A stretch of DNA of 64,000 bases from Pseudoalteromonas nigrifaciens. Lineage in GTDB: Bacteria; Pseudomonadota; Gammaproteobacteria; Enterobacterales; Alteromonadaceae. Positions 18,812 through 28,649 of the stretch are shown piece by piece; position 1 is the first letter of the stretch, and every line of letters begins with the position of its first letter. The stretch spans positions 620,001 through 684,000 of the forward strand of contig NZ_CP011036.1 in NCBI RefSeq assembly GCF_002221505.1. Reading direction: 5' to 3'. A program made the position numbers and the translations under genes. A model generated the notes under the pieces. The model did not search any database. It was not told the DNA's origin and saw only the letters and a program-made list of their open reading frames with translations.

Positions 18812-19571
18812 TTTTAATTAACCTTTTGGTGTATTTTATTTATAAAAAAAACCGGTATAGTTTTATAAACCGATTACTAAAAGAGTATAGGATTATATCT
18901 AATTGTTAACAAGTAAAAACAATTAGAGAAAAACAGCAGGATCCGCACAGCCTACTTAAAAGGTATAGAGTAAAGCTACTGTTTAATTGATCTTTAAAAT
19001 TGGATGCATATTTTGAATTATTAAAGTCAAAGCCATTTCCCTTTAGTAATTGATACATCCATCAATCAGGTAAAGATACTTAAAATAATCAGACTAATTC
19101 AAAACGAAATTATATCACTTTCCAACCTTTCATCAATCTATGTGATATCTTAAAAGCATTAAAGTTCAGAAAATATTTAACTTTAAGCAGTTAATTCACT
19201 AAATAATATAGTTGAATAACGAATGCTCTATTAATGAGGTCATAAAGTTAAAATTCAAGAGCATGCTTATAATTAATTAGTACGTTGTTTAAGCTGTGGT
19301 GTTGTTGGTGAGTGTCGTTTTTACTTTGACTATAAAAGCTGTTTTACGCTCAGAGTTTACTTGGATATTACTTAACAGGTTTGCCAGCAGATAGACGGCT
19401 TGAAATAGTTCTTGCACCTTATTCTTATTTATTTGTTATAAAAAGGTCAAATACTTGATTTTACTATTCCCCTCAATATTTTGACTATTATTGCTAAGCG
19501 GTAAAAATTCAGGAGGGTAATTAATTTTATAAATAAGTTTGAGCACGTGAGGTGCTCAAACATGAGCATTA
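18812..19571. other. Long AT-rich intergenic region upstream of arcA
   Basis: About 760 bases lie between two minus-strand genes. They contain the arcA promoter/leader with an imperfect hairpin and eight-base A-run at 18845-18875 (T-run on the minus strand), and the terminator of rsmC at the far end. I see no coding frame worth calling. An sRNA is possible but not supported. Confidence 0.5.
19537..19561 (-). terminator. rsmC terminator-like hairpin
   Basis: GTTTGAGCAC-n5-GTGCTCAAAC is a perfect 10-base stem just after the rsmC stop. On the minus strand it is followed by TTATTTATAA, an imperfect U-tract. Confidence 0.7.
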
Positions 19572-20597
19572 TTAACTGCTGTAAACGGCAAACTTATTAT
19601 TTTTAAACACGGTTTGATAGTTATCAAATTGTGCTTCTAAAATTGGCGGGTATTTTAAAAAGCTATTAGCAACAATATTTAACTTACCTGCTTTAGTTAG
19701 GTGCTGTTTAGCATTGGCTAAAAAGGTTTCAGCCACTGTGTAGTCGGTTGCAATACCGGTATGAAAAGGTGGGTTACTAATAATTAGATCGAACTTACCT
19801 GTAATGTTAGTAAGTCCATCACTTAAGAGGGCTTCGCCTTTAATGTTATTAAGCTTAAGGGTTTGCGTTGTTGCATAGATTGCCAAAGCGCTCACATCAC
19901 TACAAACAAAGCTCAATGCCGGATTTTGCAGCCCTAAATAAGTTGCAATTAAGCCAGCGCCACAACCAAAATCGAGCACAGTACCTTGCTTAATAAACGG
20001 AGCGTTTTCAAGCAATATTTTAGTGCCAACATCTAAATTACCGTGATTAAATACCCCAGGAATACTGATAGCGGTAAATTCGCTATCGGCCACACTGACC
20101 GTAAATGGCTTATGATAATCGCTAATATTAAACTGACTAAGTTGTTTAAGCTCTGCAAATGAATATAAAACACAGTGCTTTGCTGAGTCTATTTTATTAC
20201 TAAAATTAGCTTTATCAGTAAGCTGTTTTTCTATTGATTTAACACCACTCTTATTTTCGCCAACCACCAGTAACTCAGCATCTGCTGTAATTACTGCGCG
20301 TATATTATCAAGCGCCATAAGAACTTCAGGTTTTGATTTTGGATAGTAAAGAATCACTAAATCAAAGTCGTTACCGCTAATACAGTGGTTTACACATACA
20401 TCAACGCCGGGTGTGTTTTTGGCAAATTCGCCATTAGCATGATTGTAGCTAAAGGCGGTTATTTTACTCTCAGGGTTGCGCTTTTTAAGCTCGGCTAAAA
20501 AGCCATCTTGAACAAAGTTGACCACCAATATAGATTTCCCAACTAACTTTTCGCTATTGCGAAGTAACAGTAGGCTTGGATTGGTTAATACGCTCAT
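19572..20597 (-). CDS. rsmC: 16S rRNA (guanine1207-N2)-methyltransferase RsmC
   Basis: It methylates G1207 of 16S rRNA in the 30S subunit. The 341-residue protein has two methyltransferase-like halves. The C-terminal catalytic half carries the SAM-binding motif VLDFGCGAGLIATYL and the N2-guanine catalytic motif NPPFHTG; the N-terminal half is degenerate, as in E. coli RsmC (343 aa). AAGG precedes the ATG. It is followed by a hairpin terminator and lies 90 bases downstream of trmB on the same strand. Confidence 0.92.
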   Translation of the reverse strand: MSVLTNPSLLLLRNSEKLVGKSILVVNFVQDGFLAELKKRNPESKITAFSYNHANGEFAKNTPGVDVCVNHCISGNDFDLVILYYPKSKPEVLMALDNIRAVITADAELLVVGENKSGVKSIEKQLTDKANFSNKIDSAKHCVLYSFAELKQLSQFNISDYHKPFTVSVADSEFTAISIPGVFNHGNLDVGTKILLENAPFIKQGTVLDFGCGAGLIATYLGLQNPALSFVCSDVSALAIYATTQTLKLNNIKGEALLSDGLTNITGKFDLIISNPPFHTGIATDYTVAETFLANAKQHLTKAGKLNIVANSFLKYPPILEAQFDNYQTVFKNNKFAVYSS

Positions 20598-20686
20598 AAG
20601 TGGCTTTACCTTACAGATTATATAATTTACAGAGTTATGTACTTAACCTAAATGTTGGTTAAGGTATTTATTATCCGAAATACAGA

Positions 20687-21412
20687 TTACTTAGTGCGTT
20701 CAAACATTAAGTCCCACACACCATGACCTAAACGATGGCCGCGTTGCTCAAACTTGGTTAACGGGCGTAAATCAGGGCGTGGTACGTAGTCGTTTGTTGC
20801 TGACTGGTTTTTAAAGCCAGGCGCAGCTTGCATTACTTCAAGCATATGCTCAGCATAATTTTCCCAGTCGGTAGCCATATGAAAAACACCGCCCATTTTT
20901 AACTGTGAACGTAATTTTTCAACAAACTCGCCTTGTACAATACGGCGTTTATGGTGACGCTTTTTATGCCAAGGATCAGGGAAAAACAATTGTAAGGTTG
21001 TTAAACTTTCATCTGCTATACAATCGGCTAAAACTTCAACCGCATCGTGTTCAAAAATACGCAGATTAGTAATACCCGCTTCATCAGCATCCATTAAACA
21101 AGCACCAACGCCTGGGCGGTGTACTTCTATGCCAATAAAGTTTAAATGCGGGGCATTTTTTGCCATTTCAACCAGTGATTTGCCCATACCAAACCCAATT
21201 TCTAGCACTACATCATTGTTATTGCCAAAAACTTCGCTTAAATCAAGCATGCCATTTTTATGCTCTAAGCCCATTATTGGCCAGCATTTTTCGATAGCGG
21301 CAGCTTGGCCTTTGGTTAAACGACCTTCGCGCTTTACAAAACTACGAATAGTGCGGATATACTTACCTTCTTGCTTTGCTTGCTCAAGATTAGTGTTACT
21401 TGATTCACTCAT
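20687..21412 (-). CDS. trmB: tRNA (guanine46-N7)-methyltransferase TrmB
   Basis: It makes m7G46 in tRNA variable loops. The 241-residue SAM-dependent enzyme has [15 protein letters not shown] (SAM site), [11 protein letters not shown], and [15 protein letters not shown], the TrmB fingerprint with catalytic Asp. It is divergent from mutY, the same arrangement as in E. coli (trmB-mutY-yggX). Confidence 0.96.
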   Translation of the reverse strand: MSESSNTNLEQAKQEGKYIRTIRSFVKREGRLTKGQAAAIEKCWPIMGLEHKNGMLDLSEVFGNNNDVVLEIGFGMGKSLVEMAKNAPHLNFIGIEVHRPGVGACLMDADEAGITNLRIFEHDAVEVLADCIADESLTTLQLFFPDPWHKKRHHKRRIVQGEFVEKLRSQLKMGGVFHMATDWENYAEHMLEVMQAAPGFKNQSATNDYVPRPDLRPLTKFEQRGHRLGHGVWDLMFERTK

Positions 21413-21589
21413 ATTATTGGCCTGACAAAAATAACTGGTTTAAAAAATGGTTGCGTATTATCCCTGACCAAGCCATGGATAACAAGCTCTAGCTGATTTT
21501 ACTAGGTGTATAGAGGCGCTATGGCTTGATCTTTTCACTAACTGCAATAAACTGAGCCGCCATTGAGCATAAGTAAAAAGTAAACTATT

Positions 21590-22648
21590 TTGGATTTAAA
21601 TAAACAGCAGTCAGATTGGTTTTCTAACCAAGTGGTTGATTGGTATCATCTTCATGGTAGAAAAACGCTGCCGTGGCAGTTAGCAAAAACACCCTATAAA
21701 GTATGGGTGTCTGAAGTGATGTTACAACAAACTCAAGTAGTGACCGTTATCCCTTATTTTGAAAGGTTTATGCAAAGCTTTCCCGATATTATTGCTTTAG
21801 CTAACGCCGATGAAGATCAGGTGCTGCATCACTGGACTGGTTTAGGGTATTACGCAAGGGCACGTAACTTACATAAAACAGCTAAAATAGTTCGTGACAA
21901 GTATCAGGGGCAGTTTCCTACAACGCTTGAAGAGGTTATTGATTTACCCGGAATAGGGCGCTCTACAGCCGGTGCAGTGTTATCACTTTCACTTGGGCAG
22001 CATCACCCCATACTCGATGGTAATGTTAAACGAGTATTAGCACGTTTTTTTATGGTTGAAGGCTGGTATGGTGTTAAAAAAGTCGAAAGCCAACTTTGGC
22101 ATTTGAGCGAGCAGCTAACGCCTAAAAATAACGTAACCGAGTTTAATCAAGCTATGATGGATTTAGGCTCTAGCTTATGTTCGCGTAGTCGTTTTGACTG
22201 CCCTGCATGTCCGTTAAGTAGCCGCTGTGGTGCATTTAAAACGCAGCAGGTAAAAACATTCCCACACTCAAAACCTAAAAAAGCAGTGCCGAAAAAAAGC
22301 TGCCATCAGTTAATTATTAAACATGATGAAAAAGTGCTCATGGAAAAACGGCCTAACTCAGGAATATGGGGCGGGTTGTTTGGCTTTTTTGAGTTTAATG
22401 AATTGAGCGAACTAGAGGTGTTTATAGCGCAGCAAGGGCTAACAGCTGACTTAGTGGCGCTTGAACCCTTTACCCATATATTTTCGCACTTTGAACTTAC
22501 TATTAATCCACATGTACTAAATGTAGTACAAATTTCAGATGTAATTAACGATCGACAATTAGTTTGGTACCCACTAGATCAGTCAATTGAGGTGGGTTTA
22601 GCAGCACCAACTAAAAAGTTGGTTAAACAAATTGCACCAATAGGTTAG
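21590..22648 (+). CDS. mutY: Adenine DNA glycosylase MutY
   Basis: It removes adenine mispaired with 8-oxoguanine. The 352-residue protein has the catalytic Glu (E42 in [10 protein letters not shown]), a helix-hairpin-helix [11 protein letters not shown] with the following catalytic Asp (ILDGNVKR), and a 4Fe-4S cluster motif Cys-x6-Cys-x2-Cys-x5-Cys ([17 protein letters not shown]). A C-terminal NUDIX-like domain follows. The start is TTG; no better ATG lies upstream, and alignment with E. coli MutY supports a start near here. yggX follows after 34 bases. Confidence 0.95.
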   Translation: MDLNKQQSDWFSNQVVDWYHLHGRKTLPWQLAKTPYKVWVSEVMLQQTQVVTVIPYFERFMQSFPDIIALANADEDQVLHHWTGLGYYARARNLHKTAKIVRDKYQGQFPTTLEEVIDLPGIGRSTAGAVLSLSLGQHHPILDGNVKRVLARFFMVEGWYGVKKVESQLWHLSEQLTPKNNVTEFNQAMMDLGSSLCSRSRFDCPACPLSSRCGAFKTQQVKTFPHSKPKKAVPKKSCHQLIIKHDEKVLMEKRPNSGIWGGLFGFFEFNELSELEVFIAQQGLTADLVALEPFTHIFSHFELTINPHVLNVVQISDVINDRQLVWYPLDQSIEVGLAAPTKKLVKQIAPIG

Positions 22649-22682
22649 ACTTGTTTATAACTATCGCTAAAGAGAATTAATT

Positions 22683-22955
22683 ATGGCACGTACAGTATTT
22701 TGTCAAAAGTTACAAAAAGAAGCTGAAGGGCTTGGATTTCAATTATATCCTGGCGAAATAGGCGAAAAAATCTTTAACAATATCTCTAAAGAGGCTTGGG
22801 CGCAGTGGCAGCACAAGCAAACAATGCTGATTAACGAAAAGCATTTAAATATGATGGACCCAGAGCATCGTAGCTTTTTAGAGCAGCAAATGGTTGGTTT
22901 TTTGTTTGAAAACAAAGAAGTAGAAATTGAAGGCTACAAACCACCAGAAAAGTAA
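22683..22955 (+). CDS. yggX: Fe(II)-trafficking / oxidative damage protection protein YggX
   Basis: It protects iron-sulfur proteins from oxidative damage and is implicated in iron trafficking. The 90-residue sequence begins [20 protein letters not shown], the conserved YggX N-terminus with Cys7, and contains [19 protein letters not shown]. Its coupling to mutY, another oxidative-damage gene, is conserved in gammaproteobacteria. Confidence 0.96.
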   Translation: MARTVFCQKLQKEAEGLGFQLYPGEIGEKIFNNISKEAWAQWQHKQTMLINEKHLNMMDPEHRSFLEQQMVGFLFENKEVEIEGYKPPEK

Positions 22956-22969
22956 TTGTTATGTGGAAT

Positions 22970-22997
22970 AAAAAAAGGGCTAAATAGCCCTTTTTTT
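22970..22997. terminator. Bidirectional terminator between yggX and the hybrid kinase gene
   Basis: AGGGCT-aaat-AGCCCT is flanked by long A and T runs. It serves both convergent genes. Confidence 0.9.
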
Positions 22998-23010
22998 ATA
23001 CCTAAATTAA

Positions 23011-25785
23011 TTAACTCGGTTGTTCTTGCTGCTCGGCACTTTTAATTTGCTCTTTTAAAAATTGAGCAGCTTTAGAATATTCAATTTCTAATTGATCTCT
23101 TAAATCAATTAACTTATCGCTGTTTAGTTCATCTGTTTTACATTGCTCTTCAAACACGACGGCCAGTTCAGCGACGCGATGCGCCCCAATGGTTTTAGAT
23201 ATAGACTTTAATTGATGACACCCCTCAAGAATCTCATTAACGTTGCTTTGCATAACACCAAAGTTAATCGACTTTATTAGCTCTTGGCTCTGCTCTAAAT
23301 ACATTTTAAAAAAACGTATTTTCTTCGCGTCATCGCCATTAATGTATTTAGCTACTGAATCCATATCTATTGGCATTGCTGGCTTTTGATGTGGTATGTC
23401 TATGCTCTTGTGATTACTTTTTTCATTCCAGCGTATTAGTGTATTTTCTAAAACGTTAAGCTCAACAGGCTTAGTAATAAAGTCGTTAATACCAACAGCT
23501 AAACAGCGTTCTTTTTCACCTTTTAAAGAGTTGGCTGTCACGGCAATTATGTAAGGTTGCGATACAATCGAACCTAGCATTTCGGCCTCATTGCGGATTT
23601 TTTCGACCATATCGTAGCCCGACATTATCGGCATATGTAAATCGGTTAAAATGAGCGAATAGTTACCTTTTCGCCACATATTAATCCCTTCCTCACCGTT
23701 ATTAGCTACTTCAACACCGTAACCTAAGATGTGCAGTTGATCAGTTATAACTTGCTGATTCAAAAGGTTGTCTTCAACTAGTAAAATAAGCTTGTTAGCG
23801 GCTAAAGCTTGCTCTGTAGTTAAATAGTTGTCGTATGCTATGGTTTTTTTAATGTGCTTAGGCTGATGTAAACCTGCAGCTACAAGTATTGATAGCATAA
23901 AGTTAGACTTACATAATGGCGTTGCGTTAATATAAAAAATATTTTTATGATTAATAGCTGCATCATCTAGCTTGCTTAAAACGACAACCTGCTGATTATT
24001 ATCCTCTAAAGAGTAAAGTAAACGCCTTAAAAATGCATTTATGCTGTCCATATCATCAATGCCATCAACAACCCAAATGATATCTTTAGCGTCGTGCAGA
24101 GACTCAATTTCTTGCTCGTTGTGCACATAAGTTATTTTGGCGCCCATAAATGATAAATAACGATAGATTACTTTTTCACGGTCAACATTATTACTCACTA
24201 CAACAATATGCCTGCCATCTAAACTATTTTTATGTGCGAACTTAATTTTACCCGAAGTACTAAATGGCAGCTCCACGATGAATTCACTGCCTATGCCAAT
24301 ATTACTATTAACCGATATAGTACCCAGCATTAACTCGGTTAAACTTTTACAAATTGACAAGCCAAGGCCGGTTCCACCGTATTCTCTGGTTATTGAGCTT
24401 TCCGCTTGAATAAACGGATTAAATATTTCTCTTAATTGCGCTTGGCTCATGCCTTTACCATTATCGGTTACACAAAAACGTAAAGTGAAGTGTTCTGCTG
24501 TGTTGTGAGCCACCTCTACAGAGATATTAACTTGCCCCTTATGCGATTCACTCGTACTGGTAAACTTAATCGCATTGCTGCATAGGTTATATAGTATCTG
24601 GCGTACTCGAGTGTTATCACCAATAAGATTAATAGGGATATCAGGAGCAATTGATAAGTTTAAATCTAGATCGCGGTGTTTAGCTATAGAAGAAAGCACG
24701 CGCACCACTTCTTCAATCGTATCGGTTACAGAAAACGGGATAGGGTCAATATTTAGTTTGCCTGCTTCAATTTTAGAAAAATCTAAAATGTCGTCCAAAA
24801 TACTCAGTAAAGAAAAAGCCGATTCACGAATAATGGTACTAAGACGATATTGTGAACCGTCTAAATTTGTTTGGCGCAGTAAATCTATAGTCCCTATAAC
24901 GCCATTCATAGGGGTTCTAATTTCATGACTCATAGTTGCTAAAAAGGTGGTTTTAGCTTCACTTGCTTTTTGCGCATTTAAAGTTTCTTTTTCAAGTGCA
25001 AGGGTTCGAGTTTGCACTTCAATTTCAAGATTGTTTTGCAGTTTTTGTAATTCTTTTCGAGTTTTTTCATTCTCAGATAAAGCTGCTTGTACTTTTTTCA
25101 ATAAAAAATTAATATTTAGTGCAATCACATTTAAGCCATTACCTAACTGTTCATTTACAGTGCTGTTAAAATTACTGCTATCAGTTACAGCCTGTAATTC
25201 TTCGCTAAGCAAGCCCGTACTCTTACGTAAACGGTTATTAATATATTGGTTTAATAGCAATGCTAATACAAATAATGTAATAACCGCTATACAAGCCATA
25301 AAATAGGCGCTCAATAATGACGTTTGTTTAGTTAAAGTGGGAGGGGATTTTTTTTGTTTTAAAATAAGCTCGCCAATAGGTTGATCGTTAAGCGTTAAAA
25401 CTTTATGTAAAATACCTTGATCAACTAAATGCTCGTTAAGTTTAATAGCAGCAATTGCAGGTTTGTTAGTACTATATACCAGCTCCGTTTGTGATGTAGC
25501 GCTAAAGCGATATAGCGTGTATTCAAAGTTGTCACTAAATACAGAGGTAAGCTCAAGCAGCTCTTGTACTTTACCTTGTCCGTATATAGTTAAAGCGTCG
25601 ATTAGAGGAGCTTCTAGCTTGTTAGCCAGTGAAGTGATGTCAATAAGCGGTGTACTTTTTTTAGTATCCATCTCACTTTGAGAATAAAGTGAGATGGCAA
25701 TTATAAACAGTGTGGTTATAATTATATTACTTAATAAAAAAAGAGGTAACAAACCTTTTATCACTGAAGAGAACTTACTCTGCAT
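23011..25785 (-). CDS. Membrane hybrid sensor histidine kinase with HPt domain (BarA-like layout)
   Basis: This 924-residue phosphorelay kinase has a transmembrane helix at about 10-32, a periplasmic domain of about 120 residues, a second helix near 155-180, a coiled coil, HisKA with SHEIRTPMNGVIG (about 290), HATPase (EYGGTGLGLSICK), a degenerate receiver-like middle region (about 535-640), a true receiver (LLVEDNLLNQQ, LILTDLHMPIMSGYD), and a C-terminal HPt with GCHQLKSISKTIG. Layout and length resemble BarA, but the sensor domain is not obviously the same, so the partner regulator is unknown. The HPt has Ser where Gly is usual after His-x-x-Lys. Confidence 0.88.
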   Translation of the reverse strand: MQSKFSSVIKGLLPLFLLSNIIITTLFIIAISLYSQSEMDTKKSTPLIDITSLANKLEAPLIDALTIYGQGKVQELLELTSVFSDNFEYTLYRFSATSQTELVYSTNKPAIAAIKLNEHLVDQGILHKVLTLNDQPIGELILKQKKSPPTLTKQTSLLSAYFMACIAVITLFVLALLLNQYINNRLRKSTGLLSEELQAVTDSSNFNSTVNEQLGNGLNVIALNINFLLKKVQAALSENEKTRKELQKLQNNLEIEVQTRTLALEKETLNAQKASEAKTTFLATMSHEIRTPMNGVIGTIDLLRQTNLDGSQYRLSTIIRESAFSLLSILDDILDFSKIEAGKLNIDPIPFSVTDTIEEVVRVLSSIAKHRDLDLNLSIAPDIPINLIGDNTRVRQILYNLCSNAIKFTSTSESHKGQVNISVEVAHNTAEHFTLRFCVTDNGKGMSQAQLREIFNPFIQAESSITREYGGTGLGLSICKSLTELMLGTISVNSNIGIGSEFIVELPFSTSGKIKFAHKNSLDGRHIVVVSNNVDREKVIYRYLSFMGAKITYVHNEQEIESLHDAKDIIWVVDGIDDMDSINAFLRRLLYSLEDNNQQVVVLSKLDDAAINHKNIFYINATPLCKSNFMLSILVAAGLHQPKHIKKTIAYDNYLTTEQALAANKLILLVEDNLLNQQVITDQLHILGYGVEVANNGEEGINMWRKGNYSLILTDLHMPIMSGYDMVEKIRNEAEMLGSIVSQPYIIAVTANSLKGEKERCLAVGINDFITKPVELNVLENTLIRWNEKSNHKSIDIPHQKPAMPIDMDSVAKYINGDDAKKIRFFKMYLEQSQELIKSINFGVMQSNVNEILEGCHQLKSISKTIGAHRVAELAVVFEEQCKTDELNSDKLIDLRDQLEIEYSKAAQFLKEQIKSAEQQEQPS

Positions 25786-26004
25786 GGATTTTTCCTAATT
25801 GGTATATTAATAACACGGTAAGCCTTTACCGTACTTTGGGATAAACAAAACAAGTAAAAATAACTCGCCGCAACTTTAGCATAGTTTAGATTAAAATTAT
25901 GGTGCTACTTTTCACTTGTTTGTAGTATAAATGAGCAGTGTTAATTAAAAAAGACCCGAGTTGCATAAAAACCGTGCAAACAGTTATAAAGAATGAAAAA
26001 AAAG

Positions 26005-26033
26005 TTGACTTGTAACAGCAAAACTCGTTTAAT
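26005..26033 (+). promoter_or_regulatory. Strong sigma-70 promoter of the tRNA array
   Basis: TTGACT (26005-26010), a 17-base spacer and TTTAAT (26028-26033) are followed by the GC-rich discriminator ACGCCGC. The GC-rich discriminator is typical of growth-rate and ppGpp-controlled stable RNA promoters. It reads into the tRNA-Phe fragment and the array. Confidence 0.8.
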
Positions 26034-26042
26034 ACGCCGCAC

Positions 26043-26092
26043 GCCCAGATAGCTCAGTCGGTAGAGCTCAGTGGGAATTGTATTGAAAATCC
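26043..26092 (+). pseudogene. Truncated tRNA-Phe fragment
   Basis: The first 25 bases (26043-26067, GCCCAGATAGCTCAGTCGGT...) are identical to the 5' end of the tRNA-Phe at 26123. Later only a short ATTGAAAATCC match to the anticodon arm remains. The acceptor and T arms are missing, so it cannot fold as a tRNA. Confidence 0.8.
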
Positions 26093-26122
26093 TTTTGAAG
26101 GGTTTTATTAAAACCGAGTATT

Positions 26123-26198
26123 GCCCAGATAGCTCAGTCGGTAGAGCAGAGGATTGAAAATCCTCGTGTCCGTGGTTCGATTCCGCGTCTGGGCACCA
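26123..26198 (+). tRNA. tRNA-Phe (GAA), copy 1
   Basis: The 76-base cloverleaf has acceptor GCCCAGA/TCTGGGC, D arm GCTCAGTCGGTAGAGC, anticodon loop with GAA, T loop TTCGATT and encoded CCA. Its acceptor stem differs from the two other Phe copies in the array. Confidence 0.97.
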
Positions 26199-26270
26199 TT
26201 ATTAAATAATAGTGTTTGAAATCAAAGATATTAAACAGTATTATGCGTGCCTTAGCACACAGTTTTGTGT

Positions 26271-26346
<76 letters not shown>

Positions 26347-26370
26347 TTTATAATGTAATTTGAAAAGAAA

Positions 26371-26423
26371 GCTGTAATCAGTAGTCTGTTCAAGTTACCC
26401 GTCGACTTCGTTAGTCGGCACCA
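26371..26423 (+). pseudogene. tRNA-Thr 3'-half remnant, copy 1
   Basis: TGTAATCAGTAG and then GTCGACTTCGTTAGTCGGCA match the anticodon 3' side and T arm/acceptor of tRNA-Thr. A replaced stretch lies between them and no 5' half is present. It still ends in CACCATTTAT like the real gene. Confidence 0.8.
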
Positions 26424-26490
26424 TTTATTTACTAAATTAGTTTAGTAAAAAGTTAGCTTAGAAAATTTAGTTAACTCGCACAGTTTATGT

Positions 26491-26566
26491 GCCTCGATAG
26501 CTCAGTCGGTAGAGCAGAGGATTGAAAATCCTCGTGTCCGTGGTTCGATTCCGCGTCGAGGCACCA
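26491..26566 (+). tRNA. tRNA-Phe (GAA), copy 2
   Basis: Identical in the body to copy 1, but the acceptor stem is GCCTCGA/TCGAGGC, with changes compensated on both strands. CCA is encoded. Confidence 0.97.
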
Positions 26567-26625
26567 TTTATTAAAAGTTATCAATCTTTAAAATTGATAA
26601 AGTGCCTTAGCACACAGTTTTGTGT

Positions 26626-26701
<76 letters not shown>

Positions 26702-26725
26702 TTTATAATGTAATTTGAAAAGAAA

Positions 26726-26778
26726 GCTGTAATCAGTAGTCTGTTCAAGTTACCCGTCGACTCGGTTAGTCGGCACCA
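26726..26778 (+). pseudogene. tRNA-Thr 3'-half remnant, copy 2
   Basis: Second copy of the remnant at 26371, with CG in place of TC in its T-arm part, which makes it closer to the functional tRNA-Thr. Confidence 0.8.
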
Positions 26779-26845
26779 TTTATTTACTAAATCAGTTTAG
26801 TAAAAAGTTAGCTTAGAATATTTAGTTAACTCGCACAGTTTATGT

Positions 26846-26921
26846 GCCTCGATAGCTCAGTCGGTAGAGCAGAGGATTGAAAATCCTCGTGTCCGTGGTT
26901 CGATTCCGCGTCGAGGCACCA
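26846..26921 (+). tRNA. tRNA-Phe (GAA), copy 3
   Basis: Identical to copy 2, with acceptor GCCTCGA/TCGAGGC and encoded CCA. Last tRNA before the terminator. Confidence 0.97.
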
Positions 26922-26932
26922 TTTATTAAAAA

Positions 26933-26957
26933 ACCTCACATTTGTGAGGTTTTTTTG
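26933..26957 (+). terminator. Terminator of the tRNA array
   Basis: ACCTCAC-n4-GTGAGGT is followed by a run of Ts, 11 bases after the last tRNA. Confidence 0.9.
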
Positions 26958-27230
26958 TTTATAAAGATTATTTATCCCTGCATCCCATACAGCTTAAAAT
27001 TGTTCCAGACTAATTTTAAGCTTATCAGTACACTACTTAGCAACCCCCTTAGTGATACAAACCACTTATAGTTACTTTCAACTTTCTTAATGATCATTAA
27101 TGTCGAAATAGAGTATAAATAGTTATCCGATAGTTTATGGCTAATTATGTAATGTTATGTAAAGTAAGTTGAGCGTTTTAGTTCAAAGTGCTTGAATTAC
27201 ATTATAAATAGCAGTAATTCAGGTTTAATT
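26958..27230. other. Intergenic region upstream of the RND efflux operon
   Basis: About 270 AT-rich bases presumably hold the efflux promoter. No clear operator or coding frame was found. Confidence 0.4.
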
Positions 27231-28649
27231 ATGATTTGGCAACAATACCAGCCAACTTTATTGGCACTCAGTATTGTGCTGCTCAGCGGCTGTGCGAGCA
27301 ATATAAATTCACAGCAGCGCGAACAAGCACCTAACAATGTACCGCAGCAATGGCAACAAAAAACCTCTGCGCCGGTATTACACGTACAGCAGCAATGGCT
27401 TACACAATTACAAAATCCACAGCTGAATAAGCTTGTGGAGCAGGCACTTAAAAATAACCAGCAGCTTTTACAAAGTAGTTACGATGTAGCGATCCAAAAG
27501 CAGCAGTTAATTGTGTCGGGCGCTGCGTTGTGGCCAACTCTGGACTTATCTGCGCGTACTAGCCGTAGTAAAAATAACCGCCCAATTAGTTATAATAATG
27601 CAAGTTCAGTGAGCTTGAATTTAGGTTACGAAGTTGATTTATGGGGCAAGCTGTCAGATTCTAATCGCCAAGCTAATTTAAACTACTTAGCGCAACAGGC
27701 GCGCTTTGAACAAGCCAAACAACAGCTAGTTGCCGATGTAGTAAAGGGCTGGTTTGATGTAGTAACCGCAAAGCAATTACTTGATTTATATAAGCGCCGT
27801 GAAGCCAATGCTTTGCAAAATCTTGATATTATAGAGTCAGGTTATCGTCAAGGATTAAACGAAGCTCTCGATGTTTATTTAGCTCGCAACGAGCTAAATA
27901 ATGAGCGTTCACGTATTGCTACTCAGCAAGCTAGCTTATTAACTACAGCAAGAGTACTTGAGCGTTTATTGGGAGATTATCCGAAAGGAATTATCTCGGC
28001 AAATAATGACCTACCAGTTATCAATACCGACATTCCACTAGGTTTACCCTCAGAGTTAATTACCCGAAAGCCAACATTACGTGCAAATTGGTATCAGCTT
28101 TTAGCAAGTGATGCAAACTTGGCTTATGCCCATAAGCAACGTTTTCCAAGTTTAAATTTAACGGCAAGTTTAAGTGATACTACTGATAGAGTAAGTGATT
28201 TGTTTTCGCCATCTAGCCTAGCATGGTCATTACTTGGCAGTATTTCAGCGCCTATTTTTAATGGCGGCCGGTTAAAAGCGAATGAAGAAATTGCGCGTTT
28301 AAATAGTCAAAAACAAGAGCAGCAGTATTTACAAACACTTTACGATGCTTTTAGCGACGTAGAAAATGCGATTACGCTACAGCAATCACTTAAAGCGCAA
28401 TATACAAGCACGCTAGAAGCACAAGAAAATGCCCTTGCTGCCGAGCAATTATCGTTTGAGCAATATCAAAGTGGCTTGGTTAGCTACACTACAGTGCTTG
28501 ATGCACAAGGACGCTCGTTCGATGCTCAAAGCTCCTTAATTAGTATTAAAAATCAATTGATAGCAAACCGAGTTAATTTACACCTTGCCCTTGGTGGCGA
28601 TTTTGCAAACACTTCAACCGAACTACAGAGTAATAGCAATGAAAACTAA
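27231..28649 (+). CDS. Outer-membrane efflux lipoprotein (TolC/NodT family)
   Basis: This is the outer-membrane channel of a tripartite RND pump. The product is about 472 residues, starting MIWQQYQPTLLALSIVLLSGC, with a lipobox (LLSGC) as in OprM/CmeC-type channels. Two outer-membrane efflux repeats with long helices follow (LNYLAQQARFEQAKQQLVADVVKGWFD, LGYEVDLWGKL). A TTG 39 bases earlier is in frame but has no merit over this ATG. It overlaps the adaptor gene by 11 bases. Confidence 0.9.
   Translation: MIWQQYQPTLLALSIVLLSGCASNINSQQREQAPNNVPQQWQQKTSAPVLHVQQQWLTQLQNPQLNKLVEQALKNNQQLLQSSYDVAIQKQQLIVSGAALWPTLDLSARTSRSKNNRPISYNNASSVSLNLGYEVDLWGKLSDSNRQANLNYLAQQARFEQAKQQLVADVVKGWFDVVTAKQLLDLYKRREANALQNLDIIESGYRQGLNEALDVYLARNELNNERSRIATQQASLLTTARVLERLLGDYPKGIISANNDLPVINTDIPLGLPSELITRKPTLRANWYQLLASDANLAYAHKQRFPSLNLTASLSDTTDRVSDLFSPSSLAWSLLGSISAPIFNGGRLKANEEIARLNSQKQEQQYLQTLYDAFSDVENAITLQQSLKAQYTSTLEAQENALAAEQLSFEQYQSGLVSYTTVLDAQGRSFDAQSSLISIKNQLIANRVNLHLALGGDFANTSTELQSNSNEN

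Noticed and set aside
18812..19536. Small RNA gene in the long gap upstream of arcA
   Set aside because: Only weak inverted repeats were seen (for example ATGCTCT/AGAGCAT near 19222-19264), with no promoter-terminator pair.
26877..27071. 64-residue frame running out of tRNA-Phe copy 3
   Set aside because: It starts inside a tRNA and crosses its terminator.
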